Notes under the pieces: generated by a model
The model's input: only the letters and a program-made list of their open reading frames with translations
What the model was told of the DNA's origin: nothing
Databases searched by the model: none
In this document: one piece after another, positions 33,282 to 41,785 of the stretch
How the letters are laid out: each line of letters opens with the position of its first letter
How positions within the stretch are numbered: the stretch's first letter is position 1
Assembly: GCF_002831645.1 (NCBI RefSeq)
Contig: NZ_CP025117.1
Span: 937,514-1,001,513 of the forward strand
DNA from: Olleya sp. Bg11-27
GTDB lineage: Bacteria > Bacteroidota > Bacteroidia > Flavobacteriales > Flavobacteriaceae
Reading direction: 5' to 3'
Length of the DNA: 64,000 nt
Translations under genes and position numbers: made by a program

Positions 33282-33917
33282 TTATTTCCAAATGTTTTTA
33301 ATTTTAGTCCAAAAGTTATTTTTTGAATTCCGATTTTGAATTGATTCTTTAATTGTCGATTCCAAATAATCTTTGTGAATTTCATTATCTAATTTTGAAC
33401 TTAGACTTTCCTTAAATTCAATTCCGATTATTGGAAATGATACTTTTTTTATATACTCCATAATATAATGTTCAGAAAGTAAAACTAGATTTTCTCTTGA
33501 TTTTAATTCAGACGCAATTCTATTTTTAGTATCTAAATCTTTTTTGTCGGTTTTATTTGCTCTGTCATAAATCATTACACATAATGATTCGATTAAAACA
33601 CTTTTTTTACCAAAATCTATTTTTTCATTATCTATAAATTCAAGATATAATTCTAAATTTTCGTTGTATTGTGCAAGAGTTAATTCTTCGTCTTGTGGAC
33701 AAAAAAGATAATCGACGTTTTCTGACCAAATAGTTAATAGTTCTATATCAATTTCGGGACTATTAACACTTCCGAAAGACATTTTTTTTTCGCCACATTT
33801 CGAACATTCACTTTTTATAAATTCCAGATAATTTAATTCAAACGCAGCTTCAATTTTAGATACTTCTAAGGAATCTATATTTCCACATTCACAACCTCTT
33901 TGGTATTGGTAGTTCAT
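33282..33917 (-). CDS. cassette gene, protein with cysteine pairs
   Basis: 211 aa, soluble. RGCECGNIDSL at residues 7-17 and SECSKCGEKKMSFG at about 36-49 form two CxC/CxxC pairs that could bind zinc. The rest is helical (YLEFIDNEKIDFGKKSVLIESLCVMIYDRANKTDKKDLDT). No family recognised. Core pair GTTGTGCTTAGTAA (33266) and TTATTAAGCACAAC (ending 33937), matching in 12 of 14 positions, among the longest core matches in the array. Confidence 0.6.
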   Translation of the reverse strand: MNYQYQRGCECGNIDSLEVSKIEAAFELNYLEFIKSECSKCGEKKMSFGSVNSPEIDIELLTIWSENVDYLFCPQDEELTLAQYNENLELYLEFIDNEKIDFGKKSVLIESLCVMIYDRANKTDKKDLDTKNRIASELKSRENLVLLSEHYIMEYIKKVSFPIIGIEFKESLSSKLDNEIHKDYLESTIKESIQNRNSKNNFWTKIKNIWK

Positions 33918-33934
33918 TTTCGGTTATTAAGCAC

Positions 33935-34058
33935 AACGGGTTAGAGCATGAAAAGTAGCGGGTTTGAAAACGCACTTTTCAGATGTTTGAAATTAATATA
34001 TTTTTGTGTTATAAATATCATATTTACAATAATTTAGCTATTTTTTATGCGCATTGTT
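33935..34058. other. attC-like cassette boundary 7 (124 nt, uninterrupted)
   Basis: AACGGGTTAGAGCATGA ... TTATGCGCATTGTT. The sequence differs strongly from the TATACAC-type sites but the arms (GAGCATGA with TTATGCGC) still pair, and the length is again exactly 124. Inner hairpin GAAAAGT/ACTTTTC. Confidence 0.65.
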
Positions 34059-34069
34059 GTAGGTAGTTT

Positions 34070-34681
34070 TTATCTTTTGTTTAATTCAGTTTCTATTTTA
34101 AAATAATACTTGTTTAATTCATCTGAAATTTCAGAAGCTAATTTCGTTAATCCCCAAAATTTATCGTCAATCATTTCAATTGCGATTAAGAGTGTTTCAA
34201 ATGAATGTTTTTCATCAATTATTTCATCCGGTATTTTAAGCTTTTCATTATTTCTCTCAAAGTAAAGGCAATTCTCTCGTATTTCTATAAATTTTCCAGA
34301 ATGTAAATTTTTAAAAATTTCGTTTATTCTATCTTCTCCAATACTCTTTTTTAATCTTTCTCCAATTAGTATTATTGGGTTAGCAGAAATTTTATGTTTC
34401 GAATAATGATTAAATAAAGGGTCTTTTCTCCGATTAACTTTTGTTCTTTCATTAAACCCTCGGTAAACACAAATTTCAATTTTAGCAATTTCTTCAATTG
34501 CCGTTATTGTCAAAAATAATGATTGATTATAAAATTTGTTTTCTAATAGTAGGATAGAACTTTTAATTAAATGTTTTACGTGAAATAGAGATTTTTCAAA
34601 CTCCTCCGTAGATTTAAATCCGATTAATTTTTCAGATGATATTTTAATTGAATCATTTATTAATTCGTATGTTTTCTCCAA
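34070..34681 (-). CDS. AbiV-family abortive infection protein (cassette cargo)
   Basis: 203 aa. HEPN-like helical protein of the AbiV type: KSSILLLENKFYNQSLFLTITAIEEIAKIEICVYRG (the isAiEEiaKi signature), RRKDPLFNHYSKHKISANPII, and IRENCLYFERNNEKLKIPDE, where family members show iReNglY. AbiV stops phage translation in Lactococcus. HEPN proteins often act as RNases, but no clear R-x4-6-H active site is assigned here. Core pair GTTGTAGGTAGTTTT (34056) and AGTAATTACCTACAAC (ending 34713). The ATG is 29 nt from the right core. Confidence 0.75.
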   Translation of the reverse strand: MEKTYELINDSIKISSEKLIGFKSTEEFEKSLFHVKHLIKSSILLLENKFYNQSLFLTITAIEEIAKIEICVYRGFNERTKVNRRKDPLFNHYSKHKISANPIILIGERLKKSIGEDRINEIFKNLHSGKFIEIRENCLYFERNNEKLKIPDEIIDEKHSFETLLIAIEMIDDKFWGLTKLASEISDELNKYYFKIETELNKR

Positions 34682-34807
34682 TGTTTAAAGTGTTTTGAGT
34701 AATTACCTACAACGTGATTGTGTATGGTTAGATTCTGTGTTAATTTACAACAAAAAATTCATGTTTTTTTTATATTTTTATTTTTCAAAACGGCTTCGAG
34801 CTAGTTT

Positions 34808-35856
34808 CTAAAGGGCAGTTTCTATTTCTAATAGAGTTGCTCTTTTTTGTTGCTCATAATTTTGAATAAAACCTTCTTTATTTTTATAAACGACGTAAAT
34901 TAATTCTAATAATTTTCTTTGAACAGCAATCAGTCCTTTCATTTTCACACCACTTTTAGCCGTTAATCTCAAATATAATTCTTTATGGGTTTTATTATAT
35001 TTTACTGCAGATAATGATGGTAAATGCATCGCTTTTCTCAAATTACGATTTCCTTTTTTTGATATCCTTGTTTTAGACCTTATAGATGTTCCAGATTGTT
35101 TTTCTTTTATATCTAAACCTGCATAACTGGTGATTTGTTTTTTATTTCTAATCAGTTCAAATCCATTTGTTTCTGCTATAACAATTACCGCTGTTAGCAT
35201 CCCTACACCAGGAATTGTGCAAATATTTTTTAATTCTTTTTTTAATTGAGTATCCTTATTTACTATGTTTTGAATTTCTATCTTAATCTCCTTTTCTTGT
35301 TGGTTAAGAAATTTAATTCTAGTTTTTAAACGCTTTAAACTACTTTTATTAGGTTCTGCTTCAGTTTTTTCGGCATGCAGTTGGTTCTTCACAATTACGC
35401 GTTCATCTACTATTTGGCTTCGCTCTCTTGTAAGTTGCTGTAGCTCTTTGTATACTTTTTTAGGTTTTGTCCAACACTCTAATTTTCGTTCTAAACCAAA
35501 TTGACAAATGGCTTGTGATGCTGTTTTGTCAGTAATGGTTCTTACATTAAGAGTTCTCATATAATTACTAATCTTATTTGGTAATACGATAGTTAAATTA
35601 CATTTTTTTTATCTAAATAATACGCGAATTTTTGATGATAAACACCTGTTGCTTCCATTACAAACTGTAGCTTTATCTCTTTATTTATAATTGGATCTAG
35701 CCATTTGAGTAAGGCAGCAAAACCTATTTTATTATTTTTAAAGACTTTGTAAGCATAAAGATCTAACGTGAAATCATTATACATTTTTCCCAGAGTTACT
35801 ACTAGTTCTTTTTGAGCTACGTCAATACCCAAGACTTGTTTTAAGATTTGTTTCAT
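34808..35856 (-). pseudogene. IS110-family transposase, copy D, frameshifted at an A run
   Basis: Two ORFs in different frames make one transposase: 35856-35593 (VLGIDVAQKELVVTLGK, QFVMEATGVYHQKFAYYLDKK) and 35560-34808 (RTITDKTASQAICQFGLER, ICTIPGVGMLTAVIVIAETNGFE, ITSYAGLDIKEKQSGTSIRSKTRISKKGN). The frame changes in an A8 run near 35605-35612. One extra A would restore ...LDKKK..LTIVLPNKISNYMRT, the expected VLPNK segment. Either inactivated or a sequencing error at a homopolymer. Confidence 0.8.
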
Positions 35857-35949
35857 TTTACATGGTTTTTAATAGCATATAAAGTGAGTATCTTTCCTCG
35901 TTTTTTCTCCTAGTGGATATTCTGGATATAATTATTTATAATTATTCCT

Positions 35950-36060
35950 TACATTCTGTTCAAACTCTAAAAGATATAAAAAAAGTGAGGTGATTTCTAA
36001 CCAACAATATACTTTTAGAGTTATTTAGTTGCGTGCGTACTCTCACTTTTTTCACTTTAT
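35950..36060 (-). ncRNA. candidate bridge RNA of IS110 copy D
   Basis: On the minus strand, GTGAAAAAAGTGAG and CTCACTTTTTTT form a stem around a loop with CACGCAACT (plus 36027-36035). The same 9 nt stand directly at the element's junction (plus 36106-36114). A later AAACTCTAAAAG/CTTTTAGAG pairing lies in the same region. The structure is inferred by eye. Confidence 0.5.
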
Positions 36061-36206
36061 TCTTGCTAAATTTATATATGAATTAACTTCCTTTACAAAC
36101 ATAGGAGTTGCGTGATTAAGCAACTAATTTAGTAAACAAATCACAGATAGAATATTCCGCAGGAATGTTCGTAAGTAGTCTAGAACCAAGCTATTAATTA
36201 TACACG

Positions 36207-37200
36207 TCTTAAGTTTACAATTCATTAAATTTATACATAAAATAGAAAGCACAAAAGAGAGGCATAAGGTTATTATACACGCAGAGACTTTAGATCTCGT
36301 CAACATTGAAAATCCCCTCTCTTTTTCTACCCAGATTTCGTACAGTTCTGTGAGGCTTTTAGACCTCGATTTTAAGTCGTTGAAACTCGCGTAGGATGTC
36401 CTTTACTCATTTTATAATATTTAAATAAATTGGAAATCGTGAATCTTCGTTCCTTGATTTCAAAAAACACTTTGTTATGAATATAAGATATAAGATATAA
36501 AATATTTTGGACTTGACATCAGTCATTTAGTATTTGATGTTACAGATTCCGAAGGAAATTATTACCAGTTTAAAAATAGTATTTCAGGCTTTAAAAAGTA
36601 TGTAAAGCTGTTAGACATTAATAGTCATTCTGTAATGGAAGCTACAGGTTATTATCATTATCAGTTAGCTTATTATTTATTTGAAAATGGTCATAAAGTA
36701 TCAGTAGAAAACCCATTATCAGTTAAACGTTTTATCCAGATGAGGCTGTCTAAAATCAAGACAGACAAAAGTGGCTCTAAACTAATTTGTGACTATGCGC
36801 AACATGTAGAATTAACGTTGTGGAAGGGTAGCTCCAAAGAAGTGCAAGAGTGTCTTCAAATCACCAGAACCCTTACCGTGTATACAAAGCAATGTACAAT
36901 GTTAAAAAACAAACTACATGGTGAAGCTGTTTTGGGAGAACCAAGTAAAGCTGTTGTAAGATCATTAAAGCGTAGTTTAAAACACACTGAAAAAGAGCTA
37001 GAAAACTTAGAAGCACGTTTATTGCATTTGGTAAAAGAGACGCATAAAGATTTATTTACGCGTATAAAAACGATACCAGGAATTGGTAGAAAAACAGCTA
37101 TTATGCTCATCGTTTTAACAGGTGGATTTGAACGTTTTTCTAGCGCAAGTGAACTGTGTAGTTATGCTGGATTAACTCCTGTGATTAGGCAAAGTGGTAG
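36207..37200 (+). mobile_element. IS110-family insertion sequence, copy C, truncated by IS3
   Basis: Nearly identical to copy B from the TCTTAAGTTTACAATTC left end through the bridge-RNA-like region (loop with ATTATACACG, matching the target at 36197-36206) and most of the transposase. It stops at AAAGTGGTAG where an IS3 element begins. The right end is missing. Confidence 0.85.
36477..37200 (+). pseudogene. IS110-family transposase, copy C, broken at both ends
   Basis: Aligns with copy B along its length. The N-terminus is frameshifted by 8 extra bases (a TATAAGATATAAGATATAA slippage just after the ATG at 36477) that create a stop. The C-terminal ~80 residues are replaced by IS3. The open part (36635-37200) contains HYQLAYYLFENGHKVSVENP and IPGIGRKTAIMLIVLTGGFERF. 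It cannot make an active enzyme, but its guide-like non-coding region is intact. Confidence 0.88.
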
Positions 37201-37226
37201 TGTAGGCTTCCCCAAATTAGAACTGC

Positions 37227-38015
37227 TTAGTTTTCTAAAACTTCTATAAAGTTATTATTTTTAATTCTTCTTGGGCTATCTCTATAAGAATTAATTTTCG
37301 CATATTTTACTGGCGGTATTTTTCCTAGTGAGTCGTGTGGTCTGTGATGATTATAATCCTCCATCCATATTTGCGTTTGCTCTCTTACTTGATCGATATC
37401 TTCAAAAATATATTTATTGAGAACACCTCTTCTATAGGAGCCATTAAATCTTTCTACAAAGGCATTTTGAGTGGGTTTTCCAGGTTGTATATATTTAAAC
37501 TCTATATCGTGCATCTTACTCCAATCATTGGTAATGTGGGCGATGAATTCAGGTCCATTATCCATACGTATCTTCATTGGTTTACCTTTTCTATTGATAA
37601 GATGATTAAGCACCCATACAATACGGTTACTGGTCAATGAAAAGTCTATTTCTATGTGTAATGCTTCTCTGTTATAATCATCTATAATATTAAATGCCCT
37701 AAAACGTCTTTTGTTTTCTAAAACATCAGTTACAAAATCCATACTCCAAGTATGGTTAAGCTCACTCGGTATCTCTAAAGGTTCTTTTACTCTTGCTGGT
37801 AATCGTTTTTTTACTTTTCGTCGTAGAGGAAGACCTAGTGCCACATAAACTCTGTGCATACGTTTATGGTTCCAAGGTTTTCCTTCGTTACGTAATCTAT
37901 CATAAGCCTTCCAAAAACCTTCTTCTGAGTGTTCCTTAGCTTTTTGCTGTAAAGCCTGTTCTATGGCAGTATCATCTTTAGGTAATGGCTTGTAATAATA
38001 AACACTCTTACTCAT
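37227..38015 (-). CDS. IS3-family transposase OrfB (DDE integrase)
   Basis: 262 aa as given from the ATG. The functional product is the OrfAB fusion, made by a -1 slip at A AAA AAG in orfA, whose extended frame reads [30 protein letters not shown] into this ORF. rve core: [34 protein letters not shown] (first D), [15 protein letters not shown] (second D), [25 protein letters not shown] (E), and [19 protein letters not shown] at the end, the IS407/IS3 style. Apparently intact. Confidence 0.92.
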   Translation of the reverse strand: MSKSVYYYKPLPKDDTAIEQALQQKAKEHSEEGFWKAYDRLRNEGKPWNHKRMHRVYVALGLPLRRKVKKRLPARVKEPLEIPSELNHTWSMDFVTDVLENKRRFRAFNIIDDYNREALHIEIDFSLTSNRIVWVLNHLINRKGKPMKIRMDNGPEFIAHITNDWSKMHDIEFKYIQPGKPTQNAFVERFNGSYRRGVLNKYIFEDIDQVREQTQIWMEDYNHHRPHDSLGKIPPVKYAKINSYRDSPRRIKNNNFIEVLEN

Positions 38016-38089
38016 ATTTAAAACTCGGCACGCCCTACTAATACCGTAATGAATAAGTTCCTTGGTGATAACTCGTTTACGGTAGGGCT

Positions 38090-38356
38090 TTAGAGCTTTT
38101 TTTCAATGATCTCCTTTGCCATTTGATGGTCAAGAGCCAAAGTAGCATACATCTGCTTGAGCTTGCGATTCTCTTCTTCAAGCTCCTTGAGCCTTTTTAA
38201 CTCCTTGGAATTCATTCCGGCGTACTTAGAACGCCATTTGTAAAAAGCAGCAGAACTAACCCCGTGTTCTCTACTGATTTGATCAACGCTCTTACCGTTG
38301 TCGAATTCCTTTAAAATTTTTGCAATCTGCTGGGGTGAAAATTTACTCTTTCTCAT
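38090..38356 (-). CDS. IS3-family transposase OrfA (helix-turn-helix)
   Basis: 88 aa. HTH_8/transposase_8 domain: [47 protein letters not shown], followed by a leucine-zipper-like [37 protein letters not shown]. Binds the IS ends and supplies the N-terminal part of the OrfAB transposase. Its last codons contain the slippery heptamer A AAA AAG. Confidence 0.92.
   Translation of the reverse strand: MRKSKFSPQQIAKILKEFDNGKSVDQISREHGVSSAAFYKWRSKYAGMNSKELKRLKELEEENRKLKQMYATLALDHQMAKEIIEKKL
38096..38102 (-). promoter_or_regulatory. programmed -1 frameshift site (A AAA AAG) of IS3
   Basis: On the minus strand ATT GAA AAA AAG CTC TAA ends orfA. Slipping back one base continues GCT CTA AAG CCC TAC, the expected start of the OrfB frame. 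Confidence 0.75.
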
Positions 38357-38418
38357 ACTGTTTAAATTTAAGATAATTATTCTACTTTTAAACAGTTCGA
38401 TTTTAAGGGAAGCTTACA

Positions 38419-38635
38419 TCAATCCTTGAAGAAATTTCATTTCGTGTGGATTTAGTTCTTGCTTTCCAAAAATCACAGTTGTAATTTTATCCTTACTATT
38501 TCTGTACGTAAGTAATTCTTTAAAATCTTTCGATAATTTGAGGTAAGGTGAAATCAAAATCAATCTTGTTTCTGCGTTTCGGATTAAGTCTTCTATTTCA
38601 GATACAGCCTTTCTTGTGTTTAAAAATTTTGCCAT
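38419..38635 (-). pseudogene. phospholipase D-like protein, 5' fragment cut by IS3
   Basis: The first 72 residues only: MAKFLNTRKAVSEIEDLIRNAETRLILISPYLKLSKDFKELL, the usual N-terminal start of PLD-like nuclease or defence proteins, before any HKD motif. At 38418 the reading frame enters the IS3 terminal repeat, which supplies a TAA stop (38414-38416). The remainder of the gene is not on the other side of the IS, so it has been deleted. The original protein may have been a restriction or defence enzyme. Confidence 0.7.
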
Positions 38636-39219
38636 TTAAAATCTATGTTTCTCGGTTTTCGTAAATTGTTTACTACTAGTTTTATAATGAGTAGAGCTCC
38701 TGATGTCCCGTAAATAAACTTTGATAAAAGCACTTTGAGCCTTAAAATGAAGAACACGAAGCTACAATTAACGATACACACTCACAATACGTAGAACTAC
38801 GCATTCTTATCATAACAAACTAGTTACCCAAAGTTATAGGATCTGATTATGGTTTAATTACGGGAATCCTCATTTGGGTAAAATAAAGGGATAAAAAAAC
38901 ACAAACCTAAGCTTGTGTTTTGTTGAAGTATGTAATAGTTGTTGCTGTTAGCTTGTTATGAGTTTGATTACATCTAATAGGTTATAGTTGCTCATTTTTT
39001 TCATTTATTTAAAACAGAAATATCATTGTGGTTTAGTATCAAAAGTTACATTTGAGCTACGATCATCGAAATTTTAACCTCATTAGGCCTCATTTCTAAC
39101 TTTTGCAAAATTATCAATTTGGAAGGAAAGTCAATAATTCCTATTTCATGATTATTGGTATAAACACAAATAAAAGCCTGACGGAAGGCCAGGCTTTTAT
39201 TTCAATAAAAAGTTGATTA
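38636..39219. repeat. composite palindromic repeat, copy 5, and spacer
   Basis: 38700-38994 is the composite repeat with AATACGTAGAACTACGCATT (38786-38805, one arm base changed), TTACCCAAAG...TTTGGGTAA and the ACACAA...TTGTG stem. It ends GTTGCTCA (38987), which pairs with TGAGCATAAC at 40842-40851 with a 2-nt gap and may be the left core of the next cassette. 39000-39170 is AT-rich with no gene. Confidence 0.65.
39172..39198 (-). terminator. terminator of the 522-aa gene
   Basis: AAAAGCCTG (39172-39180) and CCAGGCTTTT (39189-39198) form a hairpin with an A/T tail, 21 nt beyond the stop codon of the gene at 39220. Confidence 0.75.
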
Positions 39220-40788
39220 TTAGTGCTGAGGCGCACCTGAATCACCATCTGGAATAGCTGTGTAAACATCTAAACTAATAAAAGAACCTTTTTCTCGTTT
39301 TCCATTAACCATTTCGGTTTTATAAGCTGTGGTGATTGAAGTGTTTCCTTTACCACCGTCAGTTCCTAAAGAAAAGATGATTTCGTTTTCATTATTATCA
39401 ATAAAGCCTACAATGTACATCAATGGTACTACCGTAATGTTCTTGTATGGTACACCTTTGTATTCAATTTCAGTGCTACTTTTAATAACAATCGTTTCAG
39501 TTGAAGAAGAAGTGATTTTTAATGGAGCTCCTGCAAATCCCATCAATGGAACTACATTAAGTAAGCTTTCTCCTTCGAATTGAGCTACATTATAACTTCC
39601 TGAAATATTTACTACTGATCCATAGTAGCTTGCTGCATTTGGATAAGCTTTTTTGTATTGACGTGTGAAATTAATTGTTAGGTTACTTCCAACAGGGTCA
39701 GTAATTGGAATGGTAAGAACCGATCCATTTGCTCCTTCTTCGAAAGTCATGGTATCGTCAAAAGTATAAACTGTACTAGAAGTTCCATCCAAAGAAACTC
39801 CAATTGTTACGGTGTAAACTGTTGGTTGACCTTCTACGGATTTGTACTGCCCTTCGATAGACAAGAAAGCATTATTAATGATAGATGCACTAGAATTAAT
39901 TCGATAGAATCCTGCAAACTTAGCCAGTGCTTCGCTTTTTGGATTTGTTACACTAACAGGCTTAATTACAGGAGTAGAAGTTACTGTTTGAATTGAACGA
40001 GGGATAGAAATTTTGGTGTTTTTTATCGAAAATAGATCATTACATACCATACCGCCTTTTGCCGAGGTACCCATAATTATACTGTAATCCAGATCCTTGT
40101 CTATTGGGTTGCTGAAAGAAAACACATACATGTTAAGGTTGTAGATAAAAGTTTGCACATCCTGAAGTTCGCCACCGTTACCAATAGTGTTGTCATAGTT
40201 GTATTTAATTTTATTATCCGTTCCTATCTGTAGGATTGCAGCGCCTTTTCCATCTTCTTTATGGTAGGTGCCAGCGTACATTGCCATCGGAATAGGGTTG
40301 TTGTAAGTACTCCCTTTAATTGGTACAATTAGTTGACTTGCTCCTCTTGTAATTTGACCACTAAGAGTAGAAGTAATTTCTTGATTATTATCTTCACGTG
40401 TAAAATTCAGCGTAAAACTTGGTACAGCACTATCTATTCCCGCTTGCGCTTTTAGAGTAGTACCCGACCATGTTACTGTGTCAAAAGCTTTTTTAGATCC
40501 AGTAAGATCATACACATTTGAGCTAGTTCCATCTTGCGAATAAATGATTGAAACGTGAGGGGTAATGACTCCGTTTTTTACCACAAGGTTAGTATCAATT
40601 GAAAGAAATGCTCCAGTATTGTTCAGTGCATAATATCCGTTGTAAGAGATTAACGGTTCTGCTTCTCCAATAGGATTTGGATAAGGAGCATCGCTATTTG
40701 CTATTTTTAATAGGTAATTGTGCAGTGTTGAAGTTTGCTCTGCAGACTTGTTTACTGTTGGTACAGCTGGGATTGTTAAATTTGACAT
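39220..40788 (-). CDS. large protein with two tandem beta-rich domains, unknown
   Basis: 522 aa, no signal peptide. Two copies of a ~240-residue unit. The first (about 30-270) contains NGYYALNNTGAFLSIDTNLVV, PHVSIIYSQDGTSSNVYDLTG and FTLNFTRED. The second (about 285-510) contains AGFYRINSSASIINNAFLSIEG, VTIGVSLDGTSSTVYTFDDT and LTINFTRQY. Later strands (MAMYAGTY/LMGFAGAP, YVFSFSNPIDKDLDYSIIMGT/IVGFIDNNENEIIFSLGT) also correspond, so it arose by internal duplication. No family recognised. With its own terminator and a 60-nt leader it is unlike the small promoterless cassettes around it. Confidence 0.6.
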   Translation of the reverse strand: MSNLTIPAVPTVNKSAEQTSTLHNYLLKIANSDAPYPNPIGEAEPLISYNGYYALNNTGAFLSIDTNLVVKNGVITPHVSIIYSQDGTSSNVYDLTGSKKAFDTVTWSGTTLKAQAGIDSAVPSFTLNFTREDNNQEITSTLSGQITRGASQLIVPIKGSTYNNPIPMAMYAGTYHKEDGKGAAILQIGTDNKIKYNYDNTIGNGGELQDVQTFIYNLNMYVFSFSNPIDKDLDYSIIMGTSAKGGMVCNDLFSIKNTKISIPRSIQTVTSTPVIKPVSVTNPKSEALAKFAGFYRINSSASIINNAFLSIEGQYKSVEGQPTVYTVTIGVSLDGTSSTVYTFDDTMTFEEGANGSVLTIPITDPVGSNLTINFTRQYKKAYPNAASYYGSVVNISGSYNVAQFEGESLLNVVPLMGFAGAPLKITSSSTETIVIKSSTEIEYKGVPYKNITVVPLMYIVGFIDNNENEIIFSLGTDGGKGNTSITTAYKTEMVNGKREKGSFISLDVYTAIPDGDSGAPQH

Positions 40789-40848
40789 AATTAATTTAGT
40801 GTTGTGCTACTCTAGTAGCGGATTAATAAATGATTTTTAGTTGAGCAT

Positions 40849-41039
40849 AACGTCTCGTATATGAAAAGTAGCGCTGAAAATAAGCGATAAGTATTCGGAT
40901 AATATACAAGCCGAATTCTTAAATTTTGTTAATTATTTTATTTTTGGGAATTTGTTAAATTTAAAAATTTGACGACTTTCCAAAAATGCCCGAACCTTCT
41001 TGTTAGAAACGACTTGCGCTATTTTTTATATACATTGTT
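40849..41039. other. attC-like cassette boundary 9 (191 nt, divergent)
   Basis: AACGTCTCGTATATGA ... TTTTTTATATACATTGTT. Arms TCGTATATGA and TTATATACA pair. Longer than the 124-nt sites because of an AT-rich middle. Confidence 0.5.
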
Positions 41040-41751
41040 ATGTGCAGGCTTTATTTCCGTCATCGTGAATTCAAAATCTTGAGTTCCTACTTTTCCATCA
41101 AAATCTACTTCATAAATTTTCATACGCTCAATTTCAATTGGTTTTAATAATCTGAAATTTGAATAACCTAATTTTAGGTGAAAATCCCTTTCATTTAAAG
41201 TTGGTAATACCTTTTTTAAATCAACGAGATATTCCGCTCCATTTTTCCCGAATTCAGTTTCTAATTCGTTTCCATTTATCTCGTCAATTTCAATTAATAT
41301 TGATTTATGTTCTTTAATTATATAGTTTTCAATTTTAAATAAGTTCAATTCTGCCGGTAAAGAAAAGTTTACATCATCTTGCTTTAAAAACTTAAATAGA
41401 TTTATGCAATATTCCAATATTTCACTACCGTATTTATTATCACAAGCATAAATTATTGCACGTTCCAAAGTCAAACTGACATAAATATTTTTGTGTTCAT
41501 AATTACCAATAAATATTCCGCCAGTTGGTGTTTTAAATTCTACTGGTTTTTGATGTACCATTCCCAATGATGTGTCTCGAATCACTAAGTATTCCTTATG
41601 ATTTGGGATTTTTTTTCTCACATTCCTCACTCAAATACCGTAGAAGTTCTAAATTCTTAAATTTAATATTTGGATTTACTCCACCTAATCCGTATTCAAC
41701 AATAGAATCTAAAAATATACTTGATGTTCCGTGATAAAATCTAAATTTCAT
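41019..41751 (-). pseudogene. cassette gene with ART-like HGT motif, frameshifted at an A8 run
   Basis: The true start is probably the ATG at 41751: MKFRFYHGTSSIFLDSIVEYGLGG, a typical N-terminus of ADP-ribosyltransferase-like proteins (YHGTS...dsI...GL). The frame runs to LRYLSEECEKK, where an A8 run (near 41609-41616) shifts it; with A7 it would continue IPNHKEYLVIRDTSLGM to the stop at 41019. The alternative GTG start at 41630 yields 203 aa but loses the motif. Core pair GTTATGTGCAGGCT (41037) and AGCTTGCACATAAC (ending 41788). Coding runs a few codons into the left core. Confidence 0.55.
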
Positions 41752-41785
41752 ATATTCTTAAAGGTGTGTTTTTCAGCTTGCACAT

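Larger units (their letters stand above)
34727..36105 (-). mobile_element. IS110-family insertion sequence, copy D
   Basis: About 1.38 kb, read on the minus strand, with its non-coding left end at the right (35857-36105). Junctions: GTGTATG at the left, GAGTTGCGTG at the right. The transposase gene is frameshifted. Confidence 0.7.
34711..36206. other. attC-like cassette boundary 8, split by IS110 copies D and C
   Basis: AACGTGATTGTGTATG (34711-34726), then IS110 D, then AGTTGCGTGATTAAGC ... ATTATACACG (36106-36206), then IS110 C. The right core was lost when IS3 replaced what followed. Closely matches boundary 6 in sequence. Confidence 0.6.
37201..38418 (-). mobile_element. IS3-family (IS407-like) insertion sequence
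   Basis: About 1.22 kb. Terminal inverted repeats TGTAGGCTTCCCC (37201) and, on the other strand, TGTAAGCTTCCCT (from 38418), both followed by an AAAT..GAACTG-type extension. orfA and orfB on the minus strand. The flanks (TAG on the left, TCA on the right) show no target duplication and belong to different genes, so the copy marks a deletion or rearrangement. Confidence 0.85.
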
